Assembly (NCBI GenBank): GCA_016715815.1
Contig: JADJXN010000002.1
Span: 372,001-436,000 of the forward strand
Source of the DNA: Oligoflexia bacterium
GTDB lineage: Bacteria; Bdellovibrionota; Bdellovibrionia; JABDDW01
Direction: 5' to 3'
Length of the DNA stretch: 64,000 nt
In this document: piece after piece, positions 35,805 through 45,292 of the stretch
How positions within the stretch are numbered: the stretch's first letter is position 1
Layout of the letters: each line of letters begins with the position of its first letter
Translations under genes and position numbers: made by a program
The notes under the pieces: generated by a model
Told to the model about the DNA's origin: nothing
Databases searched by the model: none
The model's input: only the letters and a program-made list of their open reading frames with translations

Positions 35805-35933
35805 ATGGCATCTAAAACAATGGTTACTGAAAATAAACGCAAGAAAGCTAAGAAAAAAGAAGGCAGAAAACGCAAGCGTTTAAACCGCTCCAGAGGTACA
35901 ACTCCCTCTAACAAAGTTCTTTTTGGCGATTAA
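35805..35933 (+). CDS. 42-residue highly basic small protein
   Basis: AAGGAG five bases ahead of the ATG and a clean 42-codon frame support a real gene. Residues 9-28 are almost all Lys and Arg (KRKKAKKKEGRKRKRLNRSR), and the C-terminus is SNKVLFGD. The composition is that of a small nucleic-acid- or ribosome-binding peptide such as bTHX-type ribosomal peptides, but no recognised family matches. It follows the barrel gene by 41 bp and its stop overlaps the tonB end by 4 bp. Confidence 0.6.
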   Translation: MASKTMVTENKRKKAKKKEGRKRKRLNRSRGTTPSNKVLFGD

Positions 35934-36871
35934 TTTCCTACTAAACTAAATTTAAAAGGTTTTAATACCCATCCTTTAGCACCTGGCGTGTATTTCCATT
36001 TTGCATATGCTTCAAGGGCCTCTTTATCTAGGGCAGAAACTCCTGAGGATTTATAAAGACTAATTGAATCAACACTTCCATCAGGTTTTACAAAAGCTTT
36101 AATTATGGCTGTTCCTTGTTGGCGCTTAAGCCTTGCGGACCACGGGTAGTGAGGCTTTCTATTGCCGGCGCGTTCTGTGAGCCTTGTTTCATCAATAATT
36201 GAACCGGGCGCACCAAATGCGGGTCGTACTTCATTATCAATACTTCCTAAGCCTGAGCCATTGCCTTGGCCGATTTGTTGTGCTTGCCCCTGAGTTTGTT
36301 GATTGCTCTGTTGAGTGCTTGGTTGTTGCACTTGCTGTAAATTTTGTGCTTCTTTTATGGCTTGTACAATTTGCTCAGGAGCGGGCTCTGGTTGAGCATC
36401 TTGCATCTCAGTTGTTTGTGTTTCTTGTTCTATTGGTGGTTGTGGTTCTTCTTCTGCCTGTTGTGCTGGCTGTTCTTGGGCCACTTCTACTGGTGATTCT
36501 TGTTCTGTTTCAACTTCAGGCTCTGACTCTTGTACTATGTTTTGCGGTTTATCAGGAATAAAAACAGGTTTTACTATTTTTTCAGGCGCCGGCTTTGCTA
36601 CTACTTTTGGTTCTGGTTTTGGAGCAGGCTTTACTTTTGCCACGGGCTCTTCAGGTTCTTGTTTTGTGGGTTCAATTTCAGTTGTGGTCGGTGCTTGTGG
36701 TGTATCTGCTACCTGTGACGCGACGTTTTCTGTGGCCACTTCAAAGCTAACTGATTCAACCGCTGCTTCGGGAAATGCATATTTGTAACTCGCTCTGAGA
36801 ACAAAAAAAGCAAGCACGGCGTGTATTAAAACTGAAAATGTCCAAGATAGTGCGCTTTTTGGTTTATACAC
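35930..36871 (-). CDS. tonB: TonB-family energy-transducing protein
   Basis: A 313-residue TonB. N-terminal transmembrane anchor (about 9-28), a long periplasmic Pro/Glu/Gln-rich linker (about 45-210) with a Gln-rich segment, then the C-terminal TonB domain with AIIKAFVKPDGSVDSISLYKSSG and WKYTPGAKGW. The GTG start overlaps btuD by 8 bp, so it is the last gene of the btu operon. ExbB and ExbD are not in the window. Confidence 0.9.
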   Translation of the reverse strand: MYKPKSALSWTFSVLIHAVLAFFVLRASYKYAFPEAAVESVSFEVATENVASQVADTPQAPTTTEIEPTKQEPEEPVAKVKPAPKPEPKVVAKPAPEKIVKPVFIPDKPQNIVQESEPEVETEQESPVEVAQEQPAQQAEEEPQPPIEQETQTTEMQDAQPEPAPEQIVQAIKEAQNLQQVQQPSTQQSNQQTQGQAQQIGQGNGSGLGSIDNEVRPAFGAPGSIIDETRLTERAGNRKPHYPWSARLKRQQGTAIIKAFVKPDGSVDSISLYKSSGVSALDKEALEAYAKWKYTPGAKGWVLKPFKFSLVGN

Positions 36872-37574
36872 CTTTTTTCCCTATAGTGAATCGTTTTGAG
36901 CCATCAATAGGATTCTCATCTATGGAGCAGTTAAAATCAAACACTTCACCAATTTTAGGGCCCTTAAAAACATCAAGTGTTTTTCCAAACTGCTTTAATT
37001 CATTCTCAGCTAAAAGCGCCACGCAATCTGCAGCATTAACGGCTAATGAAAGCTCATGGGCTGCTATGACAAAAGTCTTGGAATAAGTTTTTTTAAAATA
37101 TTTTATAATTTCTAAAAGCCTTTGCTGATGAGCCCAATCAAGATGGGAAAAAGGCTCATCTAATAAAATGATATCAGAATCTAAACTTAAAATATGTGCT
37201 ACCCACACCCACTGGGCTTGGCCTGCCGAGAGAGTCATGATGTCTTTATTTAATATGCCATGCATCTCAAAAAGTTTAAAAATCTCCTCGTTGCGCTCAT
37301 TTGATTGAGGGTTTATTTCAAAAAGCTCTTTCGGAGTAATAGAAAAAACACATTCAGGGTTAGCTTCTAACATGGAAGGTGTTTTAAGTGTTGTAAATTG
37401 AATTTTCCCACTCAAAGGTGGAAGCTGGCCTAAAAGAGTTTTTAATAGAGTAGATTTCCCTGAACCATTTGGCCCAACCAAAAATAAAATTTCAGAAGAT
37501 AAAAGCCCTAGATTTAAATCTCTTAAAACTATGAGGTTTTCATACCCACAATTTAAATTACTCAGCTTTAACAT
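36864..37574 (-). CDS. btuD: ABC transporter ATP-binding protein of the BtuD/FecE type
   Basis: A 236-residue ATPase. Walker A is FLVGPNGSGKSTLLKTLL (about 31-48), the signature LSAGQAQWVWVAH (LSGGQ form altered to LSAGQ), Walker B IILLDEPFSHLD. Such ATPases partner FecCD-type permeases for cobalamin or iron chelates. It overlaps the permease gene by 17 bp and tonB by 8 bp. The substrate is inferred from the BtuF-like binding protein. Confidence 0.9.
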   Translation of the reverse strand: MLKLSNLNCGYENLIVLRDLNLGLLSSEILFLVGPNGSGKSTLLKTLLGQLPPLSGKIQFTTLKTPSMLEANPECVFSITPKELFEINPQSNERNEEIFKLFEMHGILNKDIMTLSAGQAQWVWVAHILSLDSDIILLDEPFSHLDWAHQQRLLEIIKYFKKTYSKTFVIAAHELSLAVNAADCVALLAENELKQFGKTLDVFKGPKIGEVFDFNCSIDENPIDGSKRFTIGKKGV

Positions 37575-38556
37575 TTGATCTTCTCACTAATAGATAAATT
37601 AAAACAGGGGCTCCAATAAGAGCTGAAAGAGAGCCCGCAGGGATTTCTTTGTCTTCAATTAAAATTCTTCCCAAGGTGTCAGCTCCCAGGAGCAAACTTG
37701 CACCAATAAGAGAGCTAGAAAATAATATATGAAGATGCTTTGAGGTTTTTAAAAAACGCCTTGCAATGTGTGGGGCCACAAGGCCAATAAAACCAACAAG
37801 ACCAGAGAGAGTAATGGCCAAAGAGGTAAGTACTGTGGAAAGTGTTACTAAAATCATTTTTTCATTTTTGGGTTTAAAGCCAAAGGAGAGGGCTTTAACT
37901 TCACCCAAAGAAAGGGCATCTAAAACTTTTTCTTTTAAAAAAACTAAAACTACTATGGGAAGAGTGATTAAAAATAAAAGACCTGTCCAAGAATCTCGGG
38001 GGCTACCAAATTCCCCTAAAAGCCACATTAGGGCTGATTGAGCCTTGTCTGCGGGTAAAAGAGAGACCATAAAAACAGAAAGTGCTCCAAAAAATAAAGA
38101 AAGCATAATGCCTACTAAAATAAGTGAGCGGCTCTGTAGTTGAATGCTTTTATGGCTAAGCCATAGTACAAGGGCTAAAACAAAAAATGCACCCAAATTT
38201 GAAAGTACTGGCACCCAAAAAATTTGAGGGGTTAAAGAAAAGAATAAAACAACAGAGGCTCCTACAGCACTTCCGCCGGAAATTCCCAAGGTGTAAGAGT
38301 CTGCCAGAGGGTTTTTTAAAACAGATTGCAAAACAGCACCACTTAAAGCAAGGCCCCCCCCAACAAAGAGGGCTGCAAAAGCTCTGGGCAGCCTAATTTT
38401 TGATAAAACTGTTTCAACATTTAGTGTGGGGCTATTTGTGAGCCATAAAAAAAGATCCTGCCAAGAAATTTTAATGGTGCCAAGCTTTAAGGAAAAAATA
38501 AAAACTAATAAGCAAATAAAAATAATGGTTAAATGTTTTTTAATAAAAAAACTCAT
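37558..38556 (-). CDS. btuC: FecCD/BtuC-family ABC permease
   Basis: About 332 residues with around nine to ten hydrophobic segments. The conserved FecCD features are present: RLPRAFAALFVGGGLALSGAVLQ, NPLADSYTLGISGGSAVGA and GLVGFIGLVAPHIARRF. I set the start at ATG 38556 (MSFFIKKH), which overlaps the btuF stop by 4 bp; ten extra codons upstream are unlikely. It is the partner of the neighbouring ATPase and binding protein. Confidence 0.92.
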   Translation of the reverse strand: MSFFIKKHLTIIFICLLVFIFSLKLGTIKISWQDLFLWLTNSPTLNVETVLSKIRLPRAFAALFVGGGLALSGAVLQSVLKNPLADSYTLGISGGSAVGASVVLFFSLTPQIFWVPVLSNLGAFFVLALVLWLSHKSIQLQSRSLILVGIMLSLFFGALSVFMVSLLPADKAQSALMWLLGEFGSPRDSWTGLLFLITLPIVVLVFLKEKVLDALSLGEVKALSFGFKPKNEKMILVTLSTVLTSLAITLSGLVGFIGLVAPHIARRFLKTSKHLHILFSSSLIGASLLLGADTLGRILIEDKEIPAGSLSALIGAPVLIYLLVRRSNVKAE

Positions 38557-39353
38557 TTGAGCTGGTATTCTTTCATGGCGGCACACATAAATTCAACACC
38601 TAAAAGAAGCCTGGGGCCGGGGCGGGTGGCGATATCCGGGTTTATGACAGATACTTTTTTAGAAAGCATTTGCCAGCTTTTAATACTCTGTTCTTTTTGC
38701 TTAACACTTGCAAAGTGCTCAACCAAAAGCACACTTTCAAAGTTTTTATTTAAGTAGGCTTCTTTTTGCACGCGTGGATAACCTTTTAAGTGGGAAAAAA
38801 TATTTTTGCCCCCGCAGAGAGTAAGCATTTCATCTAAAAAAGTATTACTTGCTGCTACTATCAAGGGCTCTGATTGCACAACAATTAATGATAAAGTTTT
38901 TTGGGAGCGATTTTTTGCATTTTTAAGTGCCTTTAATTTTTTATTCCAATTTGAATAAAATTTCTCACCCGCTTCTTTTTTATTTAGGGTTTTTGAAATT
39001 TCTTTTGCAGTAAGGGCAATTTGCTCTAAGTTTTTAATCTCAAAAACTTGGTAGTTAATGCCAAGATCTTTTAGTTTGTAAGTAATTTGGTCTGGCCCCT
39101 CTTTGGGAATAAAAACAATGTCAGGCTTTGAGTTTAAAATTTTTTCTATGTTTGGTTTATTATACTCTCCTACGCGAGGAATTTCTTTGGCTTTGGTCGG
39201 AAAGTCAGAGTGTTCAACGGTTCCAACAATGGCGTCCCCAAGGCCAAGCTTAAAAATAATTTCTGTAATAGCAGGGCTTAAAGAAATAACTTTGGGTGCG
39301 CCAAACACAGATTGAGAGGATAAAGCAAAAATAAAATACCAATAAATAAGCAT
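38553..39353 (-). CDS. btuF: BtuF-like periplasmic corrinoid-binding protein
   Basis: A 266-residue ABC substrate-binding protein of the class III (helical-backbone) type. Signal peptide 1-18 (ending VFG), then KVISLSPAITEIIFKLGLGDAIVGTVEHSDFP and VGEYNKPNIEKILNSKPDIVF, close to the BtuF pattern. One Cys at LTLCGGKNIF is near the usual second-lobe position. Its ATG shares a base with the btuB stop (TAATG). Siderophore specificity cannot be fully excluded. Confidence 0.85.
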   Translation of the reverse strand: MLIYWYFIFALSSQSVFGAPKVISLSPAITEIIFKLGLGDAIVGTVEHSDFPTKAKEIPRVGEYNKPNIEKILNSKPDIVFIPKEGPDQITYKLKDLGINYQVFEIKNLEQIALTAKEISKTLNKKEAGEKFYSNWNKKLKALKNAKNRSQKTLSLIVVQSEPLIVAASNTFLDEMLTLCGGKNIFSHLKGYPRVQKEAYLNKNFESVLLVEHFASVKQKEQSIKSWQMLSKKVSVINPDIATRPGPRLLLGVEFMCAAMKEYQLK

Positions 39354-41092
39354 TAAAAGCTCCCACTAAGTGCCAACTTAAACGATCTTTGTGGTTCTGG
39401 GTAGCCTAAAGTGAACTCCCTGGGCTGATCCGCTAAATTAAAAATGGAAAACATTAATGTGAGCTGCTCTGTTAAAGAGTGAGTAAAATTTAAATTAAAA
39501 ACCACCCAGGCGGGAAGAATTACAAGCGCTCCGGTTGAGACATTTCTATCAAAGTAGTTTTGCCAATAAAGTATTTCTAGATTTAAGTTAAATATTTTTA
39601 AATCTTTTTCTGCACTTAGTGAAATTTGAAGCTCGGGCGAGAGAATAATAGGCTCATTTATTAGGGTGTTTTTATTTTGTAGATAACTGATTTGTGGTTT
39701 AAGCGTAGCGCCCGAAAGATTTGTTATAAAAACTGCATCAAAACCGTAAGCCTGTGCTTGGCCGGTATTTTGTGCTTGTTGAACTCCGGGGAGATTGTTC
39801 TATTTTCTAAAAGATCTGTCATGGAACGCAGATATGCTTCAAATTTTAAAGTGCTGAAATTAAAATCTTTATTAATACCAAGGCAGAACTCATCGCTTCG
39901 CTCAGGTTTTAAATTAGAATTACCTATAAAATAAGAGGTTTGAGAGTATTTTTGTGTCAAGCTTGGGGGGTGGTAACCTTGGGAGTAGCTAAGATAGTAA
40001 TTCCAATCACCTAAAGTTTTATTAAACCCCAGGGCTGAGATAAGTGTATTAGAAGTAAATTCAAAGCGTGTGGCGGCACTTAAAATGGTTTTTTCATCCA
40101 TGGTGTATTCTGCATTAAGCCCAGCTTCGTTAAAGTTTTGGTATTTAGAACCAGAATCTAAATAGTTTGCATAAAAGTTTTCAAAGCTAAGCTCATTAAA
40201 AACTTCAAGGTTAAAATTATTTAGAACAGCTTTATATTTTGTGTTTTGTTTTATGCCATGGGCTTTTAAAGGGGTGCCATCATAACTTTTTTTCTGAAAT
40301 AGTCATGCTTGTTTGGGAAACAATGGGTGAAAAATTTAAAAATAAAGAATGAAGATGGCCTATGTTATTAAAATTTGAAGGTGATGGAAAATCTGCCGGG
40401 CCAGGGATGGTGCCAATTTGACGCGAAATCAGATGAAGGCTTCTTAAGTTTTTATTTACATACTTAAAACTTAATCTTAGCGTTTCTTGATTGTTTCTCT
40501 CTGTGGTGCCGCTTAAGTTTAGCCGATCAATTTTGTAAGGGTAATTGCCATCAGAATGAGAATGAAAGGCCGAGACAAAAATTTCTTTGCCACCATGGCG
40601 AACGTAAGTTTCTTTTGTGTTAAATGAGCTGTAACTTAATTTTGTGTAAAGGCCTTGGCTTTGATTTAAATTAAAATTTATTGCACCCGCCATGGCGTCT
40701 TTTCCAAAAGTGCTTGCTGATGAGCCTTTTAAAACCGTCACACTTTCTAAATTCTCATAAGGTATAAATAAAGGCTCGGGCCCAAAACCGTCGGCCAAAT
40801 TTAAAGGCACCCCTTCAAGTAAACTTAAAACTCTGGCGCTACTTTGAGAGCCGCGAATGCTAAATGTGGGGCTTCCAATACTTCTTGCCTGAAGGCTTGA
40901 GAAATTATTTAAAGCATCTGAAAGGTGAGAGTATTGGGGGTGATAAACATACTCTTCAGTTGGTTTTATGGTTTTAGAAAACCCTAACTCTAAAAGTGCA
41001 GGGGCAGTCACTTCTGTTGTTTTGAGTTTTATGGGCTCAGCTTGTGCGCATAGGCTTAAGAGTAAAATTAAAAACATAAGGCTTGTTAGCAC
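39353..41092 (-). pseudogene. btuB: TonB-dependent outer membrane receptor, BtuB-like, with two frameshifts
   Basis: Signal peptide 1-18, then a plug domain (SFSIRG-type SPTFSIRGSQSSARVLSLLEG, FIPYENLESVTVLKGSSAS) and a 22-strand barrel ending in GSF. The reading frame breaks twice. At an A7 run (minus strand, bases 40293-40287) removing one A continues SEKSYDGTPLKAHGIKQN. At a C4 run (39791-39788) adding one base joins ENRTI to a segment ending VQQAQNTGQAQAYGFDAVF. The two shifts cancel, giving about 579 residues. The gene is otherwise conserved and in the operon with btuF-btuC-btuD-tonB, so error or phase-variable slippage are alternatives to decay. Confidence 0.85.
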
Positions 41093-41133
41093 AAACGTGC
41101 GGGGTTGTCAGCGCTAAGGTGAAAGTTTAAAAC

Positions 41134-42249
41134 TTAAGAAGTAAGCCCTGGGGGAATTTTACCCTCTGCAATGCATTTAGCAAGGCTTAGGTGTTCTGGG
41201 TGGCCCACAATTTTTGGGATTTGGGAAACATCAGCCATTTTAAAAGGGTCACTTAAATTATTTTTTTTAATTTTTAAAACAGCGTTGTAGTTACTATCAA
41301 TAACACTTTCAGAAATTTTGCCATCCACCACTGCTTTTAAAATAGCCTCAAGGGCGCGTTCTTGAACCTCTAGGGTGTGGCAATAAAGCAAAACATTACA
41401 GCCTGCCATAACAGCTTGAGTGGCTGCCACTTCAACGGGGTAATTTTTTGTAATAGCTTTCATTTCCATATCGTCGGTAATAATTAAATACCTATAGCCA
41501 AGGTGCTTTCGTAAAATATCATTTAAAATTTTATGAGACATGGTCGCCGGCCATTCAGGGTCTATTTTGGGAAGTTTAATATGTGCAGTCATGCAAAATT
41601 CTGCCCTTGCACGAAAGGCCTTTTTAAACGGTACAAATTCTACTTCTTCAAGTCTTGCTAGATCATGCTCCACAACAGGTAAATCATCATGGCTATCTAT
41701 TAAAGTATCTCCATGACCAGGAAAGTGTTTTATACAAGGAATGACTCCTGCCTTAACAAAGCCTCTCACCACAGAGGAGGACATTTTTGAAACCACTTCG
41801 GCATCGCTGCCAAAAGACCTGTCCCCAATAACTTTATTATTAGGGTTAGTAAAAATATCCACACAGGGGGAAAAATTCATATTAATGCCAACACTTAAAA
41901 GCTCTTTTCCCATGGTTTCAGCAAATTTAAAACCCAAGGTGGCCGAATCAATTTTGCCTAAAGTTTGCATTGAAGGCCAAACAGTGAATGGGGATTTAAG
42001 TCTTGCGACTCTTCCGCCTTCCATATCTATGGAAATAAACATAGGAGGTGCTGATTTTAAAATTAAATTTTGCAAAGAATTGTTCATGTCTGCGAGTTGA
42101 ATTGGGTCACTCACGTTGCGGTCAAATAAGATAACGCCACCTATGCAATTATCAGAAATAAATTTTTGCACATCAGCTGATGGGCTTTTGCCATCAAAGC
42201 CAATGATAAAAGTTTGTCCAATTTTTTGCTTAAGTCCTGCGGATTTCAC
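41134..42249 (-). CDS. nagZ: beta-N-acetylhexosaminidase NagZ-like (GH3)
   Basis: Glycoside hydrolase family 3 enzyme that removes GlcNAc from anhydro-muropeptides during wall recycling. The diagnostic CIKHFPGHGDTLIDSHDDLP holds the catalytic His and is the NagZ hallmark; ITDDMEMKAI contains the nucleophile Asp. No signal peptide is present, consistent with a cytosolic recycling enzyme. Length 371 is standard. It overlaps the DUF3108-like gene by 4 bp and precedes btuB by 41 bp. The amgK/murU-like pair 9 kb away belongs to the same pathway. Confidence 0.92.
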   Translation of the reverse strand: MKSAGLKQKIGQTFIIGFDGKSPSADVQKFISDNCIGGVILFDRNVSDPIQLADMNNSLQNLILKSAPPMFISIDMEGGRVARLKSPFTVWPSMQTLGKIDSATLGFKFAETMGKELLSVGINMNFSPCVDIFTNPNNKVIGDRSFGSDAEVVSKMSSSVVRGFVKAGVIPCIKHFPGHGDTLIDSHDDLPVVEHDLARLEEVEFVPFKKAFRARAEFCMTAHIKLPKIDPEWPATMSHKILNDILRKHLGYRYLIITDDMEMKAITKNYPVEVAATQAVMAGCNVLLYCHTLEVQERALEAILKAVVDGKISESVIDSNYNAVLKIKKNNLSDPFKMADVSQIPKIVGHPEHLSLAKCIAEGKIPPGLTS

Positions 42250-43130
42250 TTTTTCTCTTCCGCCTTTTGGCTGTCATCTGAGTTTGCTGAGGGTTTTACG
42301 CCTTTGATTTCTACTCCAGGCTGAGTTGTGATACCTGCTTTTGTGGTGTCATGCTTTTCAAAGCGTTTATCAGTGGCAACTGTCTCCCCTGGGAGTTTGC
42401 CAAATAATAATTTTAAATCATTTAAATTAACACCTAAGTCTCCGGTGGCATCTTTCATGTTTTCGCTAATGCGCACTTCAATATTTAATTTAGGGGCGCG
42501 TGTGAGTAAAAACTCCCCCTCTGGGGTGATCCAACTGGCAAACTCTTGGTCTTTAAATTTATTTAAAATTTTATAAGCCTTTTTTTCTTTAACATTATCA
42601 AGGCTTGTAACTCTTAAAACTCCGTTGTAAACGGCGCCATCCTCTTCAGCAACGGCAGCGTAAATAATATTTTTCTTTGAAACTTGTAGCCCCCCCTCAC
42701 CCTTGTCATCTTTTTTTTGCGCCATAAGAACATAAGGCGTGAAGGTAGATAAAAATGTTCCAGGCTTTTTTAAGACCACAGTTTTTTTGGTTTCTTTAGC
42801 GCCGTCGTGAATTTTTAAATTCATTTTGTCTTTTGAAAAGGTGGCATCAATTATTTTTATCTCTTTCCCCACTTTAGAGGTGTAGGAATAACTTAGTGGT
42901 TTTAAATCAGCTCCTGAGAAAGCCTTAATACTTTCGGTGATGCTATTGCCATCAGCATTTGTTTTTAAATAAGTGGTGGCTTTAAATTTATTATTATCAA
43001 ACTCATAGCGCTGAACCGAGTAGCCTATTTTTTTGGCGCCCGAAAAAACTTCAAACCACCCCTCAAACAAGACTTTGGCCGAGGCTGTGGAAGCACATAA
43101 GAGTAGAGAAAAACAAAGTAGTAATCGCAT
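42246..43130 (-). CDS. exported DUF3108-like protein
   Basis: A 294-residue exported protein with a signal peptide (1-18, ending ASA). The mature part starts VLFEGWFEVFSGAKKIGYSVQRYEFDN and is strand-rich, the pattern of the DUF3108 family of periplasmic proteins of unknown role. The last 40 residues are charged and low-complexity. The start is 18 bp from the divergent Tad-like gene. Confidence 0.55.
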   Translation of the reverse strand: MRLLLCFSLLLCASTASAKVLFEGWFEVFSGAKKIGYSVQRYEFDNNKFKATTYLKTNADGNSITESIKAFSGADLKPLSYSYTSKVGKEIKIIDATFSKDKMNLKIHDGAKETKKTVVLKKPGTFLSTFTPYVLMAQKKDDKGEGGLQVSKKNIIYAAVAEEDGAVYNGVLRVTSLDNVKEKKAYKILNKFKDQEFASWITPEGEFLLTRAPKLNIEVRISENMKDATGDLGVNLNDLKLLFGKLPGETVATDKRFEKHDTTKAGITTQPGVEIKGVKPSANSDDSQKAEEKK

Positions 43131-43148
43131 ACGTCCTCCAAATTACAA

Positions 43149-45212
43149 GTGTCGCGTTGTGGACCGCAGCAAGTCAAATGTATACTTTCACTTGTGAGAA
43201 ACAAAAAAGGCCAGGCCACAATTTTAATTGGGATTATTTTCCAAGTGGTTTTTATTTTCTTTGCCATGGTTATTAACGTGGGCCTATTGGTGAATGACAA
43301 AATTAATCTGCAAAATTCTGTGGATATTGCCGCTTACTACGCAGCTATGAAGCAAGCTGAGGTGCTAAACACCATGGCTCATGTGAACTTTCAAATGCGT
43401 CAAGCCTGGAAGCTTCTTAACTGGCGCATCTGGGCTTTGGGCGATATTGGAAGGTTTCCTGAATATATAAATGGAGATGTATCAAGTGCGACAGATGTAG
43501 ACTCAGACCCTAAGCGAAATTTAAATATTTGTACTAGAAATATTTTTTGGCGTGATGAACTTGAAATATCTGGCAACAAAGCTGCGGAACAAAATTTTTG
43601 TAAAAATGCTGATTTTACAATACCTGCCATAAGACCCCTTAGGTTAACGGGTGTGCAAACTTTGCCTATTTTTAGTTTCATGCAAGTATTTAGATCTCAA
43701 AGTGAGAGAAATGCCGGCGTATTTAATAATGACTGTGAAAAGGGTGCGGGGTTTAATTATTTTTATGCCGCCTCTATTTTAGCAAGTTACAAATTGGCTG
43801 TAGCAAACAGAAAAGGTGTAATGAGAGAGCTTCAAAGGTTACTTATAGAGAGCAATGATTTTAAAGACATTATGGGGGCATCGGTTAGAGCGACAACTGA
43901 AAATGTTTTTAAAAAAAATCTCACATTAGCTAATAAAGAAAGTATTTCGGGTTTTGATTTTTATAATTCTTTAGATAGAAAACCATTTCTAGTGCCCGTG
44001 AATGTTAGGCTAAGACTAACTTATACAGACATGTTTAGTGAGGCGGGGGCCTGCAAAGGGAAAATTAAAGATATTTTAGATAAACCTGTAAATGAAAATG
44101 GTTTAATAAATAGGCTCCACGGTTTAGTCAATTCTTTTGCGCAGGTAGATTATGGTTCAGACATTACACAATCAAGTGCTAAGGAATTTGCAGCGCAAAA
44201 CAAGGAAGCAGATTTTTTAACGCCAACAAGTACAATTGGGTTTGAGAAAAATCCGTGGGTCCTTGCCTACGTAAAAGTTAAAGCGCAAACAAAGCCAAAA
44301 ATGCTTTTTTCGCCGATAGGAAATGCGATCATCACACTAAATGCCGAAGCCTATGCCATGCCTTTTGGCGGAAGAATTGGGCCCTGGTATAATACAAATT
44401 GGCCCAACGATTTAGAAACAAGCACCTCTGGGGAGCAAACTGATAAACTTTTACCACCAAGAGTAGGTGAAGCGTTTGATACATCTAACCCTAAAGAATT
44501 TTTGCCCAATTACTCTAGGTTTCCTGGAGATAAACTAGGAATGGCCTCAAGGCTTTCACGCACACAAGGGCTTGATGAATTAATTTACCCAGCCAATGAC
44601 ATAGCTTCTAGGCCAAGTTTATTTAAAGACGATTACGGAAATATTGTAGCTAGTTTATCCAATAACCAATTTAAGCAAGATCCGCTAGTATTTAACTCAA
44701 ACCCAAATAATACAAAACTAAGAACGGCAGAACTTATAGCCGTGGCGCCTGATTTATTTGATGCCCTTTATTATTCAATACAAAATAATTTTGAAGAGGA
44801 GTTTTTGGTTAAAAAAAGTAATGGGCATTTAAATAAAATGTTTCAAATCGGAATTGAGGATTTCGGAACTAATGTAGTGGATAAGTTGCTTGGTAAGCCT
44901 CAACAGAACCAAAAAATTCTTCAGCAAGCTATAAACATTATTACTCAAAAGCACTCCCGCCTTTTTTGGAAAATAAAAGATGCAAATCATCTTAACACCG
45001 GTTGGACCCAAGAAGCGGCTGATAGGTATTTGCCTCTCAGTGGTGGGCCATCTAACTTGATAGGGGTTGCAACTGATGGTGGTGCTGATGGTTACACCGG
45101 GGGCCGCGTTGGTTACTCAGTTAAGCTTGTCAGTGAAAATTATTTGCGCAAACCCTTAAAACTAGGTGGCGCAAAAGTAAATGCTGCTAATATAAAAAAC
45201 CCTCCGCCGTAA
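43149..45212 (+). CDS. large TadG-like (Tad/Flp pilus-assembly N-terminal domain) protein
   Basis: 687 residues. The N-terminus has the TadE/TadG signature: a short basic start, NKKGQATILIGIIFQVVF transmembrane anchor (about 17-45), then NVGLLVNDKINLQNSVDIAAYYAA (a helix typical of pseudopilin-like assembly proteins). The remaining 600 residues are a large extracytoplasmic domain with few cysteines and no motif I know. GTG 43149 and GTG 43194 are both possible starts; neither has a good ribosome site. No tadA, tadB, tadC or rcp genes are nearby, so a canonical Tad pilus role is unproven. Confidence 0.65.
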   Translation: MSRCGPQQVKCILSLVRNKKGQATILIGIIFQVVFIFFAMVINVGLLVNDKINLQNSVDIAAYYAAMKQAEVLNTMAHVNFQMRQAWKLLNWRIWALGDIGRFPEYINGDVSSATDVDSDPKRNLNICTRNIFWRDELEISGNKAAEQNFCKNADFTIPAIRPLRLTGVQTLPIFSFMQVFRSQSERNAGVFNNDCEKGAGFNYFYAASILASYKLAVANRKGVMRELQRLLIESNDFKDIMGASVRATTENVFKKNLTLANKESISGFDFYNSLDRKPFLVPVNVRLRLTYTDMFSEAGACKGKIKDILDKPVNENGLINRLHGLVNSFAQVDYGSDITQSSAKEFAAQNKEADFLTPTSTIGFEKNPWVLAYVKVKAQTKPKMLFSPIGNAIITLNAEAYAMPFGGRIGPWYNTNWPNDLETSTSGEQTDKLLPPRVGEAFDTSNPKEFLPNYSRFPGDKLGMASRLSRTQGLDELIYPANDIASRPSLFKDDYGNIVASLSNNQFKQDPLVFNSNPNNTKLRTAELIAVAPDLFDALYYSIQNNFEEEFLVKKSNGHLNKMFQIGIEDFGTNVVDKLLGKPQQNQKILQQAINIITQKHSRLFWKIKDANHLNTGWTQEAADRYLPLSGGPSNLIGVATDGGADGYTGGRVGYSVKLVSENYLRKPLKLGGAKVNAANIKNPPP

Positions 45213-45233
45213 GGTACACACCCAGTTATGTTT

Positions 45234-45292
45234 CAAAAATATTCTTTGTTAGTAACTCTAAGGCTCTCACGTGCCAAAAATATTCTTTGTTA
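45234..45292. repeat. 18-bp direct repeat spanning the 3' end of the HNH gene
   Basis: CAAAAATATTCTTTGTTA occurs exactly at 45234-45251 and again at 45275-45292. The second copy is the last coding part of the HNH gene, the first is in the gap before the Tad-like gene end. Exact 18-bp copies 41 bases apart are unlikely by chance, so a small duplication or a replaced 3' end of the endonuclease gene is suggested. Confidence 0.7.

Noticed and set aside
36199..36788. Long plus-strand frames opposite tonB
   Set aside because: They mirror the Gln/Pro-rich codons of the tonB linker; low-complexity antisense shadows.
41093..41133. Search for a cobalamin riboswitch before btuB
   Set aside because: Only 41 bases separate nagZ and btuB, far too short, and no B12-box-like GCCACTG is present.
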